61,613 nt of DNA from Deinococcus piscis (GCF_014653275.1 NZ_BNAL01000015.1:1-61613); one strand, 5' to 3'. Positions 1 through 9,134 are shown, numbered from the stretch's first letter. Notes: a model not told the origin generated them from the sequence alone. Made by a program: numbers and translations.

Positions 1-32
1 TGTGTGCTTTGACAGGCTGGGCACTCCGGCAT
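1..32 (-). CDS. Left-edge partial CDS, CxxC-containing N-terminus
   Basis: Only the first ten codons lie in the window (MPECPACQST on the minus strand), so the call is weak. The CPAC knuckle right after the start resembles the zinc-knuckle N-terminus of IS1/IS1595-type transposase proteins. It follows the stop of a 29-codon ORF by 4 nt. It could equally be a spurious ORF. Confidence 0.25.
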   Translation of the reverse strand, partial: MPECPACQST

Positions 33-36
33 CCTG

Positions 37-126
37 TCAGTAGATCACGTTGGTACAGCCACTACCATATTTTTCTGCGATCCCAGGGCAACCGGTCTCT
101 CGGGAAAGCAAAGTGCGTTTTGCCAT
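37..126 (-). CDS. Possible 29-aa ORF with strong Shine-Dalgarno
   Basis: A short minus-strand ORF begins with ATG at 126, or with TTG at 129. It is preceded by AAGGAGG at 138-144, 8 nt before the TTG and 11 nt before the ATG. The peptide (begins MAKRTLLSRETG) is not recognised. Because it abuts the edge ORF in another frame, the two may be one frameshifted gene or a leader plus gene of an insertion sequence. Confidence 0.25.
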   Translation of the reverse strand: MAKRTLLSRETGCPGIAEKYGSGCTNVIY

Positions 127-187
127 CAAATTGTTTTCCTCCTTAGATAGATAAAATCTGAACACCTATGACTCAAATCTGCCTCTG

Positions 188-579
188 ATACCGACACCTT
201 TGGGCCGTTTTGAGTCATTTTTGGCCCCTATCCAGCCCGATTTCGATACCGACACCTTTGGGCCGTTTTCTTTTGGAACTTTCCATAAACGGACTCTTTA
301 CTGTCTGCGACGCATTTTAGTCATAAAAATCCAATACCGACACCTTTGGGCCGTTTGGCATTTTGATACCGACACCTTTGGGCCGTTCCGATACCGACAC
401 CTTTGGGCCGTTTTGAGAAAATTTTCAATTTATATCGTCTCAGACGAAATTTTCTCGCCTCAATGTTGCTGAGTCCTATTCTGGCCTCCAATACCGACAC
501 CTTCGGGCCGTTTGGCTGTTTCTTTCCCGACACCTTTGGGCCGTTTTGGCCTCCAATACCGACACCTTTGGGCCGTTTT
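188..579 (+). repeat. oriV: Replication origin iterons (8 direct repeats)
   Basis: Eight direct copies of CCGACACCTTTGGGCCGTTT begin at 191, 249, 337, 369, 394, 494, 527 and 559. Most carry an ATA or AATA prefix. The copy at 369 differs in its last base and the copy at 494 has C for T in the middle. An AT-rich stretch sits at about 414-470 between copies five and six. Direct iterons just upstream of an initiator gene are the classic layout of an iteron-controlled plasmid origin. ORFs running through the repeats are artefacts of repetition. Confidence 0.88.
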
Positions 580-618
580 GACCTCAAAATGCCGTCCTGG
601 ACGCAAACAGGGTCCTCC

Positions 619-667
619 CTTGTTGTTGTTTTCTTTTATCTTTTAAAGAATAAAAAACAACAACAAG
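619..667 (+). promoter_or_regulatory. 14-bp inverted repeat upstream of rep
   Basis: The arms CTTGTTGTTGTTTT (619-632) and AAAACAACAACAAG (654-667) are perfect inverted repeats with a 21-nt AT-rich spacer. They end 23 nt before the rep ATG. The position suits an operator for Rep autorepression or a structured 5' leader. The sequence is unrelated to the iterons. Confidence 0.55.
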
Positions 668-690
668 AGGCAGTGAGAGGCAGTGACGAT

Positions 691-2100
691 ATGGCACACA
701 ACACAATCAGAGGACTCGACACTATCCGCGACACCCGGTCACTGGCCCGTTTCGGAATTACCAGCATTCAGGTACGTCTGGCTCAGGAGGAAGCGCTGCG
801 CTGGGAAAGCAGCTTCAGTATTGCTGGACGGCGCTACCACCTGCAGGGCTTCGCCGACTTGGGGCGACCACGCGGCATTGATACCGATGTGATTACGGGC
901 CTTGAGGCCATCTTTGCGCTGCGCGGCTTCCCTGAGGACAACACCATCATCACCAGTGGCTATGAGCTGGCCCAGTCAGCGCACATGCCTGACAATGGCC
1001 GCACCTATGAGCGAATTCGTGAAAGCTTACTGCGCTATTGGCGGACCGGTTTCCTGGTCCGTGAGGGTTTTGAGCAGCCTGGAGCCGAGGGGCGGACCAC
1101 GTACTACAACGAAACACTTGGATTCTTCGAGAAAATCAGCTTCTGGGAGCAGGGGGTCCGCTCGGGTAATGTCGAGCACACCACGCTCTCACGGGACAAA
1201 ACGCTACGAATTGTGCTTACACCTGAGTTTGCAGAGAGCTTGCGCAGTGGATACATTCATCAGCTCGACCGGGCCCTCCTACGGCAGATTGAACAGCCTC
1301 CAGCGCGGGCACTCTACCGCCTATTGTCAGCGCACCGCCAGCAGGACGACGGCACCCAAGCGGAGCTGCTGGAAGTGGATCTGGGCGACTGGCGTGAGGC
1401 GTGTGGTATCCAAGACACTCGGCCCAGCAAGGTGCTGCGGAGTCTTCAGGCCGCTCACGACGAACTAACGGCGCAGGGCTATCTGACGGGCGTAGAAATT
1501 GCCGGGCGTGGACAGAAAACTCGCTTGACTTACCATTTTCGCCAACAGGGAGATCCAGATCCTGCGCTGGTGGAGCTGCTGATGGAGGCTGACTTTGGAC
1601 TGAGTTTGCCTGTCGCCCAGCAATTCGCAGCTGAATATCCAGACCGAGTGGAAAAAGCCATTCAATTTGTGGAAGCGCGGCGGCAGGCGGGGAATCCACC
1701 CGTCCGCAGTCCTGCTGGGCTGCTCCGACGTGTTCTGGAAGATCAGGAAAGATATGTGCTGGACGGTGCCGCTGGGAGTGAACCCAAGCCGAAAAGAGAG
1801 CCTGGTGAAGCGCAGACGCATGCATCGCCAGTTCCGGATGCCGAATGGGAGGCGGAGCAAGCGGCCCGCAACCAGGCCTTATTGCAAGCGCCACCAGCAG
1901 AACAGTGGCGAGCCTGCCGTGCCTCACTGAAGCTGGTGCTCGGCAGTCATTTTTCAGCCGAGGAGTGGAAACATTTCGGGCAGGCTTGCTTGGATGGACA
2001 GTGGGCTGCCGCTGCATTGTTGCAGGAGGCGACCCGGGCCGCAGCACGGCTGGAGATGCAGGAGTTCGTTGCCGGGCTTCAGAGGGCCCTTAAAGGCTGA
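691..2100 (+). CDS. rep: Plasmid replication initiator protein
   Basis: This 469-aa protein is the likely initiator that binds the upstream iterons. The ATG at 691 is chosen because everything upstream in the frame is translated iteron. GAGAGG lies about 10 nt before it. The region around residues 20-230 looks like the tandem winged-helix fold of Deinococcus/Thermus-type initiators (replication initiator protein A family), with the segment TLRIVLTPEFAESL near the middle. The C-terminal third (about 320-400) is a charged, proline-rich linker. The family assignment is from memory of the sequence style; the context of iterons and a nearby parAB supports it. Confidence 0.8.
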   Translation: MAHNTIRGLDTIRDTRSLARFGITSIQVRLAQEEALRWESSFSIAGRRYHLQGFADLGRPRGIDTDVITGLEAIFALRGFPEDNTIITSGYELAQSAHMPDNGRTYERIRESLLRYWRTGFLVREGFEQPGAEGRTTYYNETLGFFEKISFWEQGVRSGNVEHTTLSRDKTLRIVLTPEFAESLRSGYIHQLDRALLRQIEQPPARALYRLLSAHRQQDDGTQAELLEVDLGDWREACGIQDTRPSKVLRSLQAAHDELTAQGYLTGVEIAGRGQKTRLTYHFRQQGDPDPALVELLMEADFGLSLPVAQQFAAEYPDRVEKAIQFVEARRQAGNPPVRSPAGLLRRVLEDQERYVLDGAAGSEPKPKREPGEAQTHASPVPDAEWEAEQAARNQALLQAPPAEQWRACRASLKLVLGSHFSAEEWKHFGQACLDGQWAAAALLQEATRAAARLEMQEFVAGLQRALKG

Positions 2101-2275
2101 GCGAGGGGTAGACCGGGGAAAAGTGCTCCTGGGTGTTGGCGGGCCTTCTACAGCCTTTTGGCGAGCTTGTACTGCTTTGGCTTCTGCGTGTGAGTTGGTT
2201 ATGGGCCTTTGCCTGAATTAGGGCTTGCCTTCCTTAACAGATGCTGCCCTGACAAGTTCCTCTAGACTTGGGGCA

Positions 2276-4183
2276 ATGAGAACCCTGAACAAAGGCAGTT
2301 TTTTGCTCGCCGCTTTGCTGCTCTCCACAGCGGGAGCACAAACGGTCAATTTGCGGGTGCTGGGCACGTCTGACCTGCACATGGCAGCCCTTGGGTATGA
2401 CTATTACCAGGACAAGCCGACAGGGGAATATGGCCTGGAGAATGTGGCTGCGCTGGCCCAGCAAGCACGCCGTGAAGCGGACAATTCCATCTTGCTGGAC
2501 AATGGTGACACGCTGCAGGGCAACCCGTTGGGCGACTATCTGGCCCGAGTCCAGCCGGTAGCTGCGGGGCAGCGCCATCCCATGCTGCATGCCATGAGCC
2601 GCTTGGGCTACACCGCGATGGGCCTGGGCAACCACGAATTCAACTATGGTCTGGACTTTTTGGACCGCTCGGTGGCTACGGCTCCTTTTGCGGTGCTGAA
2701 TGCCAACATCGTCCGTCCAGACGGCTCCTACCGCTTCCAGCCCTATCAGCTCAAGGACTTGATCGTCACTGACACTGACGGCAAACTGCACACCCTGCGC
2801 ATCGGAATCACGTCGTTTGCGCCACCGCAGGTCATGCAGTGGGACAAAGCCCACCTTGAAGGCCGCGTACAGGCGCTCGACATCGTGGAGGCTGCCCGGC
2901 GCGTGGTGCCGCAGATGCAGGCACAGGGTGCAGATGTGATCGTGGTGCTGGCCCACACCGGCATAGGCCGGGGGGAATATCAGCCGATGGATGAGGCCGC
3001 GGCCACCGAGCTGACCCGTGTGCCAGGCATAGATGCTGTGCTGACCGGACACTCCCATGCCCAGTTCCCCAGTGAGGCCTACCGCGATGTGCCGGGCGCA
3101 GACCTGGCGCGGGGCACCATCAATGGTGTGCCGGTGGTGATGCCTGGCGCTTGGGGATCACACCTGGGGGTGATGGACCTGCGCCTCAGCTATGACGCGG
3201 CCAGTGATGACTGGCAGGTGGCAGAAGGAACGGGCACTCTACGCAGCGTGTGGGACAAGGTCAATAAGCAGGCGCTGGTCAAACCTGACCCAGCCGTGGC
3301 TGCAGCCATTGCGCCGGCGCACCAGGGCACCCTGGACTATGTCCGCAGCCGAGTGGCCGAGCTGAAGGCCCCGATTACGTCCTACTGGGCGCTGGTGCAG
3401 GATGATCCCAGTGTGCAGCTGGTCAACGATGCCCAGCGGGCCTATGTGAAAAGGGCGCTGGCCGGGACCGAGTACGCTGAGCTGCCGGTGCTGGGCGCTG
3501 CCGCTCCTTTCAAGGCAGGCGGGCGCATGGGCCCTGAATACTACACCGACATCCCCGCCGGTGATCTGGCGATTCGCAATGTGGCAGACCTGTATGTCTA
3601 TCCCAATACGGTGCAGGCAGTGGTGGTGACTGGCGCACAGCTGCGCGAGTGGCTGGAGCGCAGCGCTGGTGTCTTCCGCCGGATAGACCCGGCCAGCCGC
3701 GAAGTGCAGCCGCTGGTGGATTCCGCCTTCCCCACCTACAACTATGACGTGATTGACGGCGTGACCTATCAGATTGATGTGACCCAGCCCAGCCGCTACG
3801 GTCAAGACGGCGAACTGGTGAATCCGGGCACACACCGCATCGTGAACCTTCAGTATCAGGGGCAGCCGGTAGATCCGCAGGCCCGCTTTGTGGTTGCCAC
3901 CAACAACTACCGCGCCAGCGGCGGTGGCAAATTCCCTGGCCTGGACGGCAGCAATATCGTCTTGGCGGCACCTGACGAGACCCGCCAAGCCCTGATCAGC
4001 TATTTCACCGAGCAGGGCACGGTGGACCCCACCGCCGACGGCAACTGGTCCCTGCTGCCGGTGCCGGGCGTGCAGTTGGAGGTGCTGACTGCGCCCGCAG
4101 CCAGCCGCACCGCCCCGGCCAACGTGTCCCCTCAGGGCACCGCTGAAGGCGGCTTTGCCCGCTACCTGCTACGGCTGAACTGA
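2276..4183 (+). CDS. cpdB: Secreted 2',3'-cyclic-nucleotide phosphodiesterase / 5'-nucleotidase
   Basis: This 635-aa exported metallophosphoesterase would hydrolyse 2',3'-cyclic nucleotides and 3'-nucleotides outside the membrane, scavenging phosphate and nucleosides. A signal peptide (residues 1-22, ending AGAQ) is followed by the family's metal motifs: SDLH (about 32-35), DNGDTLQGN, GNHEFNYG, VLAHTG and GHSHAQF. The C-terminal 5'-nucleotidase domain carries NNYRASGGGKFPG. The ATG at 2276 is preferred over an upstream TTG at 2225 because it opens the signal peptide. TAGACT (2263-2268) sits 7 nt before it, which fits a leaderless mRNA. It stands alone between rep and glycerate kinase. Confidence 0.88.
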   Translation: MRTLNKGSFLLAALLLSTAGAQTVNLRVLGTSDLHMAALGYDYYQDKPTGEYGLENVAALAQQARREADNSILLDNGDTLQGNPLGDYLARVQPVAAGQRHPMLHAMSRLGYTAMGLGNHEFNYGLDFLDRSVATAPFAVLNANIVRPDGSYRFQPYQLKDLIVTDTDGKLHTLRIGITSFAPPQVMQWDKAHLEGRVQALDIVEAARRVVPQMQAQGADVIVVLAHTGIGRGEYQPMDEAAATELTRVPGIDAVLTGHSHAQFPSEAYRDVPGADLARGTINGVPVVMPGAWGSHLGVMDLRLSYDAASDDWQVAEGTGTLRSVWDKVNKQALVKPDPAVAAAIAPAHQGTLDYVRSRVAELKAPITSYWALVQDDPSVQLVNDAQRAYVKRALAGTEYAELPVLGAAAPFKAGGRMGPEYYTDIPAGDLAIRNVADLYVYPNTVQAVVVTGAQLREWLERSAGVFRRIDPASREVQPLVDSAFPTYNYDVIDGVTYQIDVTQPSRYGQDGELVNPGTHRIVNLQYQGQPVDPQARFVVATNNYRASGGGKFPGLDGSNIVLAAPDETRQALISYFTEQGTVDPTADGNWSLLPVPGVQLEVLTAPAASRTAPANVSPQGTAEGGFARYLLRLN

Positions 4184-4243
4184 AGGTTGCGCCACGTGGG
4201 GCTGGCTGCCAAAGGCGACTGGCCCCTGCCTATACTCCTGTGT

Positions 4244-4291
4244 ATGCAGATGCTTCAGGGGCAGGCGTGTGAGTGGGGCACAGCAAAATGA
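4244..4291 (+). CDS. Leaderless 15-codon mini-ORF overlapping glycerate kinase
   Basis: ATG at 4244 follows the -10 box TATACT (4231-4236) by exactly 7 nt, the spacing used by leaderless genes here. The ORF encodes MQMLQGQACEWGTAK. It ends with TGA at 4289-4291, which overlaps the ATG of the kinase gene as ATGA. The kinase has no clear Shine-Dalgarno, so ribosomes finishing this ORF may reinitiate. Translation of the mini-ORF is inferred, not shown. Confidence 0.5.
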   Translation: MQMLQGQACEWGTAK

Positions 4292-5481
4292 GGGTGCTCA
4301 TCGCGCCCGATTCCTTCAAGGGGAGCCTGAACGCTTCCGCTGTGGCGGTGGCTATAGCGGCGGGAGTCCGTGTCGCCGCGCCGCATGCCGAGATTTGCTG
4401 TTTGCCGCTGGCCGACGGAGGCGAGGGCACGCTGGATGTGCTAAGCGCTACGGGCGCTTTTGAGCGGCGAACTCTGACTGTTCAGGACCCACTGGGACGC
4501 CCCGTGGTGGGGCACTATGCCCTCAGTACCCAGGGGAATCTCAGTAGGCAGGAAGCGGTCATAGAGCTGGCGGTGGCTTCTGGCCTGACGCTACTCCACG
4601 AAAGCGAACTGGACCCCCGCCGCGCCAGCACATTTGGTACCGGCGAACTGCTGCGCGCCGCGGCCCAGGAGCTGCCGCCGGGCAGCCGGGTGCTGCTGTG
4701 CGTTGGGGGCAGCGCGACCAACGACGCTGGTACAGGGCTGTTGCAGGCACTGGGAGCGCGTTTTCTGGATGCCAGCGGCGATCCTTTGGCGCCGGGCGGC
4801 GCGGCGCTTTCCCGGCTGGACCGTATAGACCTGTCCGGGGTGCCGCAGCAGGTGCAGGCGCTCAACATTGAAGTGGCCTGCGATGTGACCACGCCGCTGG
4901 TAGGTCCACAGGGAGCTTCGGCGGTGTTCGGGCCGCAAAAAGGAGCCACGCCGTCTGTGGTTGCCGAGCTTGACCGGGGACTGACCCGCTTTGCTGATGT
5001 GGTGGAGCGGCAGCTGGGAGTAGCGCTCCACCAGCTGCCGGGTGCAGGCGCAGCTGGTGGCACGGCTGGGGGCCTGCACGCCCTGCTAAAGGCTCGCCTG
5101 AGTCCCGGTGCAGCGTTGGTGGCCGCCGCCAGTGGACTGACCCGCCGCATACAACAGGAAAGCTGGGATCTGATCTGGACGGGCGAGGGCAGCCTGGACC
5201 CGCAGAGTGCGCAGGGCAAGGTGGTATCTGAAGTTGCGGCGCTGGCCGGTCCACGCGGCTTTCCGGTGGTGGCGCTCGCTGGGCGGGTGGTGCCTGGCAC
5301 GCTGGCCCTGCTGCCGGGCCTGACAGCGATGTTTGCGCTGGCTGATGGGCCACTCTCCCTGCGCGAAAGCCAGGCGCGGGCAGCCGAACTGCTGAGCCAC
5401 CAGGCCGAGCAGCTGACTCGCTTGTACCTTGGGTCGCCGCGCCCTAGTTCACGGCCACTTGGCTTGCAGCCGGTAGAGTGA
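4288..5481 (+). CDS. glxK: Glycerate kinase, GarK/GlxK family
   Basis: This 397-aa kinase phosphorylates D-glycerate (2- or 3-phosphoglycerate product, not decidable here), feeding glycerate into glycolysis. The start MRVLIAPDSFKGSL is the hallmark N-terminus of the type-1 family, and PLADGGEGT, GVGGSATNDAGTG-like (CVGGSATNDAGTG) and DLIWTGEGSLD follow in the expected order. ATG 4288 is chosen by this motif. An in-frame GTG at 4273 is less likely. The 5' end overlaps the stop of a mini-ORF. The 3' end overlaps the convergent histidine kinase gene by 38 nt. Confidence 0.9.
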   Translation: MRVLIAPDSFKGSLNASAVAVAIAAGVRVAAPHAEICCLPLADGGEGTLDVLSATGAFERRTLTVQDPLGRPVVGHYALSTQGNLSRQEAVIELAVASGLTLLHESELDPRRASTFGTGELLRAAAQELPPGSRVLLCVGGSATNDAGTGLLQALGARFLDASGDPLAPGGAALSRLDRIDLSGVPQQVQALNIEVACDVTTPLVGPQGASAVFGPQKGATPSVVAELDRGLTRFADVVERQLGVALHQLPGAGAAGGTAGGLHALLKARLSPGAALVAAASGLTRRIQQESWDLIWTGEGSLDPQSAQGKVVSEVAALAGPRGFPVVALAGRVVPGTLALLPGLTAMFALADGPLSLRESQARAAELLSHQAEQLTRLYLGSPRPSSRPLGLQPVE

Positions 5482-8179
5482 AGCGGAACGTGCTGCCCTG
5501 ACCAGGATGAGACTCGACCCACAGCCGCCCGCCATGCAGCTCAGCGATGCGGCGGGCCACGGACAGCCCGATGCCGTTGCCGCTGTAGCGTTCGCGGCCA
5601 TGCAGACGCTGGAACACCGTAAAAATTTGCTCAAAGTGCTCTGGGGCAATACCGATCCCGCTGTCCTGCACGCTGACTTCGACCCAGCCGTCTGCCTGCT
5701 GTGCCGAGATGCGGATTTCAGGTGCTGCCCCCTGTGCGGTGAACTTGAGGGCGTTGTCCAGAAGCCGGGTGAGCAGCTCCTGCACCTGGTCAGGGTCGCC
5801 CAAGACCGCAGGCAGAGGGCCGTCCAGCGTGACCTTTGCCCCGCTGCTTTCTACGCGCCGCTGCAATTCCTGTAGGGCGTAGTCCACCTTGCGGCTCAGC
5901 TCCACCTCGCGCGGCTCTTGCAAGCGGCGGCCCAGCTCCGTAAAGCTCCGCAGATCGTGGAGGAGGCTCTGCATGCGCTGGATGTTGTCGCGGATATAGC
6001 CGCCATACCGCTGCTGGGCTTCGCTGGGGTGATCCAGGCTATCCAGCAACCGTTCGGACTGAATGGTGACGGTGCGCAGGGGCTCCTGCAAATCGTGACT
6101 GGCGATAAAGGCGAAGCGTTCCAGCTCAGCGTTGCTCTTTTCCAGTTCCTGTGCGTGGCGCTGTAAGGCCTGGGTTTGCTCGGCGCGCTCCAGCGCCAGC
6201 TGCAAGCTGAACAGCACCGTTTCAAGCAGGGTGCGGTCTGCCGGAGTCCAGGGGGAGGGCCGGAAGCGCCCGACCACCAGCACCCCGCGCACGGTGTCGC
6301 TGGTTCTCACAGGAAATGACCCCGAGGTCCGCAGCCTCCCGGTCTGGCGGCGGTCTACTGAGGGATTGGTGCTTGGATCGTAGACGTCCTGATAAAAGGG
6401 CTCCTGCGCGTGATAAGGCCGGTCCAGAATGATGGTCTGGCTGTAAGGCAGGCCGCGCTTGAGGGCGTGCAGGAGGGCATTGTCAGGGAATTCGCCCCGG
6501 TAAGAGCGCAGGTGCCACAGGCCACCGGCGGCGGGCGTATCCAGTTCGTAGTAGGTGCTGACGCTGCCAGGCAGCAGTGACACCAGCAACTCCTGAACGC
6601 GGCCAATCAGCATCAGGGGATCGTGTTCCAGGGTGAGGTCACGCGACAGTTCAGCAAAGCCCTCCAGGGCGCGGGTCCGTGCTTCCAGGGCGCTGTTGGT
6701 CCTTTCCAGTTCGCGGGAACGCTCGACCAGCATCCGGGTCTGTTCCAGCCGCTCCAGCACCAGCCCAAGCTGCGCCGCCAGACTTTCGAGGATCACCTTT
6801 TCGGTGTCGGTCCAGCGCTGCTTGACATTCAGCCCAAAGGCGAAGATGCCGCGTGGCGTCCCGTGGGTCAGCACCGGGATGGTGGCCGTGGCCTGAAGTT
6901 GCGCCGTGACTTCTTCCAGACCGTCGGCGCTGTGGTTATAAGCATCCTGAAAATACGACTGGTGACTGCGCCAGGGCGTGATCAGGTTATGGGTCGTCTC
7001 AAAGGGAATCCCAGCATCCAGCACCTTTTGAAGTTCATCGTTGCCCACGCTGCCCACTTGGGACTTGAGCCGCCACAGCCCACCCGAGGGTTCGTAGTAC
7101 ACCGCGTAGCCCTGGGGGAGCAGCTGCTGGGCCAGCACCTGAGCGCGGTGAATCAGGCTGTAGGGGTCGGTTTCCAGGCTGGGGTCTTGCACCAGCTGGG
7201 CCATGCCTTCCAGCACGCGGGAGCGGGCCTCCAGCTCTTCATTCTGCTGCTGAAGCTGCGCCGCCAGCTGGGCCAGCGTCAGCCCTTGCTGTTCCAGCAT
7301 GCCCCTGAGCTCTGCGGTGACACTCGCCTGGGCCTGCTCCAGCGCCCGCTGCTCGCGCAGGTCGCGCAGATATCCCACCACCAGCGTTTCCTCATCGTCG
7401 TGCCGAAATAGGGCCACGCTTAGCGGAATCCGTTCGCCCTGAGCATTTAGCATTTCCTTTTCGTACCAGCCGGATTTTCCTTCGGCAAAGGCGCGGGCGA
7501 AGGCTTCAGCGTCCCCCTGCTGGTATTCGGGCGGAGTCAGGGCAGCCCAGTCCATGTCGCCGGTTTCAAACTCGCTGCGCGTGTAGCCCAGCAGGTGCAA
7601 GTAGGCGTCGTTGACCTGGGCGAGTGTGCCGTCCAGAGCACCGGCAGCCATGGCGACTGGGCTGGCCTGCAGCAGTTGCTGGGCCCGCTGACTCCTGACC
7701 CGCAGCTTTGCCATCTCTGCTTGCTGAAGCAGCCGGTCAAGCGCCAGGGCCGCCACCGTGAGCAGCGCGCTCAGGCCTGGCGTGAGCGTGGACGGGTGGC
7801 CCGCGTCTGTGCCGACCTGTTGTGGCCATTCCAGCACCAGCAGAGCCAGGACCGGAGCGGCTCCGTTGGCCGGGGCGCTGGGACTAAGAGGAAAGGCCGC
7901 CCATCCCGCTTCCCACACGGGCATTCCTGCGGCGGCCTGCACCCAGGGCAAGTGCTGGTGCTGGTGCTCAGGCTGACCCCAGTGGGCCACTGGCTCACTG
8001 GAATCGTAGTTCTCGTTCGCCGTCTCCCCTGCCAGGAAAGCCGCTCCAGCCGACGCCCCCAGCGCCTGACATAGCGTGGCCAATGCAGCGGCCAGTAGCG
8101 CACCAGGCTGGTCGAAGTGGGCCAGTTCGCTCAAGCGTTCGGCCAAGGTGTCCTGAGAGAGAGAAGCCACAGCGGCCAT
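5444..8179 (-). CDS. Cytoplasmic hybrid-sensor histidine kinase (GAF-PAS-GAF-GAF-HisKA)
   Basis: This 911-aa sensor kinase has no membrane segment. An N-terminal GAF-like region (about 10-160) is followed by a PAS domain (about 170-290, ALDGTLAQVNDAYLHLLGYT), a glutamine-rich coiled coil, two GAF-like domains (about 330-480 and 510-660), a HisKA domain with phospho-acceptor motif FIASHDLQEPLRT and an ATPase with NALKFTA, DSGIGIA and GNGIGLSVARR boxes. ATG 8179 is favoured because TAGATT lies 7 nt upstream. An in-frame GTG at 8209 is possible. No response regulator is adjacent, so it is an orphan kinase. Its signal is unknown. Confidence 0.85.
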   Translation of the reverse strand: MAAVASLSQDTLAERLSELAHFDQPGALLAAALATLCQALGASAGAAFLAGETANENYDSSEPVAHWGQPEHQHQHLPWVQAAAGMPVWEAGWAAFPLSPSAPANGAAPVLALLVLEWPQQVGTDAGHPSTLTPGLSALLTVAALALDRLLQQAEMAKLRVRSQRAQQLLQASPVAMAAGALDGTLAQVNDAYLHLLGYTRSEFETGDMDWAALTPPEYQQGDAEAFARAFAEGKSGWYEKEMLNAQGERIPLSVALFRHDDEETLVVGYLRDLREQRALEQAQASVTAELRGMLEQQGLTLAQLAAQLQQQNEELEARSRVLEGMAQLVQDPSLETDPYSLIHRAQVLAQQLLPQGYAVYYEPSGGLWRLKSQVGSVGNDELQKVLDAGIPFETTHNLITPWRSHQSYFQDAYNHSADGLEEVTAQLQATATIPVLTHGTPRGIFAFGLNVKQRWTDTEKVILESLAAQLGLVLERLEQTRMLVERSRELERTNSALEARTRALEGFAELSRDLTLEHDPLMLIGRVQELLVSLLPGSVSTYYELDTPAAGGLWHLRSYRGEFPDNALLHALKRGLPYSQTIILDRPYHAQEPFYQDVYDPSTNPSVDRRQTGRLRTSGSFPVRTSDTVRGVLVVGRFRPSPWTPADRTLLETVLFSLQLALERAEQTQALQRHAQELEKSNAELERFAFIASHDLQEPLRTVTIQSERLLDSLDHPSEAQQRYGGYIRDNIQRMQSLLHDLRSFTELGRRLQEPREVELSRKVDYALQELQRRVESSGAKVTLDGPLPAVLGDPDQVQELLTRLLDNALKFTAQGAAPEIRISAQQADGWVEVSVQDSGIGIAPEHFEQIFTVFQRLHGRERYSGNGIGLSVARRIAELHGGRLWVESHPGQGSTFRFTLPAASQVAVN

Positions 8180-8284
8180 ATATCTTAATCTAACGTTTAT
8201 TTGGCTCACTTGCTATATGGACTGGAGCGGGCCGGTCCCAGTGTGCTGCGCAGCAGACAAAAAGGAATATGCCAGGATGGGGCC

Positions 8285-9106
8285 GTGGATAGTGCCCTGT
8301 CTTTCCTTCAAACCCTCTCTCCCCCGCATCAGGCTTTGGCTGCCACCATTTTTACCTGGGGGCTGACAGCGCTGGGGGCTTCCCTGGTGCTCTTTACCCG
8401 TGGGGTCAGTTCCCGGCTGCTGAGTGCGGCGCAGGGCCTGGCCGCCGGGGTCATGCTGGCTGCCAGTTTCTGGTCACTGCTGAGCCCGGCCTTGGAGATG
8501 GCCGAGGCACAGGGCATGGTGCCCTGGATTCCAGCGGCGGTGGGGTTGCTGCTTGGCGCTGCTTTCGTGGCCGGCATTGACAAGGTGTTGCCGCACCTGC
8601 ACCCCGGCTTCGCACGCGATCAGGCCGAAGGTGTACCGGTGCGCTGGTCGCAGGGGGCCTTGTTGCTGGCCGCCATGACCATTCACAACTTGCCCGAAGG
8701 CATGGCCGTCGGGGTCAGTTTTGGCGGGGCAGGCCAGGGCGTTGAGGGAGCCACTTTGGGGAGTGCTATGGCGCTTGCCCTGGGCATTGGCCTACAGAAC
8801 CTGCCTGAAGGGTTGGCGGTCGCGCTGCCCCTGTACGCCGCTGGTCTGTCGCGTTGGCGGGCGTTTATGTTTGGTCAGGCGTCGGCGCTGGTGGAGCCTG
8901 TAGGCGGATATTTCGGGGCGCTGTTTGTGGTGAACGCTCTGCCGTTTCTCCCCTATGCCCTGAGCTTTGCCGCCGGTGCCATGATCTTCGTGGTGATCGA
9001 AGAACTGATTCCCGAATCCCAGCGCTCGGGCCATACCGACCTGGCGACGCTGGCCGCCCTGGGCGGGTTCGTGGGCATGATGATTCTGGACGTGGCCTTG
9101 GGCTGA
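8285..9106 (+). CDS. ZIP-family divalent metal transporter
   Basis: This 273-aa integral membrane protein is predicted to import zinc or a similar divalent metal. About eight hydrophobic segments are visible. Helix IV carries the diagnostic HNLPEGMAVG and helix V NLPEGLAV, which form the metal path in ZIP/ZupT proteins. GTG 8285 is chosen for AGGA 7 nt upstream and family length. The frame stays open back to TTG 8201 without homology. A 7-codon ORF (ATG 8269, after AAAAGGA) runs into the start and overlaps it by 8 nt. The gene is divergent from the sensor kinase. Confidence 0.85.
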   Translation: MDSALSFLQTLSPPHQALAATIFTWGLTALGASLVLFTRGVSSRLLSAAQGLAAGVMLAASFWSLLSPALEMAEAQGMVPWIPAAVGLLLGAAFVAGIDKVLPHLHPGFARDQAEGVPVRWSQGALLLAAMTIHNLPEGMAVGVSFGGAGQGVEGATLGSAMALALGIGLQNLPEGLAVALPLYAAGLSRWRAFMFGQASALVEPVGGYFGALFVVNALPFLPYALSFAAGAMIFVVIEELIPESQRSGHTDLATLAALGGFVGMMILDVALG

Positions 9107-9134
9107 CGGCCCGCCTGAGTCTCGGGGCGTCGGC

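Noticed and set aside
191..578. CRISPR array
   Set aside because: The 20-bp repeats are unevenly spaced (25 to 100 bp), with no constant spacer length and no cas genes; they are iterons.
403..690. N-terminal extension of the rep ORF back to 403
   Set aside because: It reads straight through iterons and gives the same DTFGPF peptide repeats; ATG 691 starts the conserved protein.
1217..2047. Long minus-strand ORF opposite rep
   Set aside because: High-GC shadow ORF with no domain pattern; rep on the plus strand explains the codon bias.
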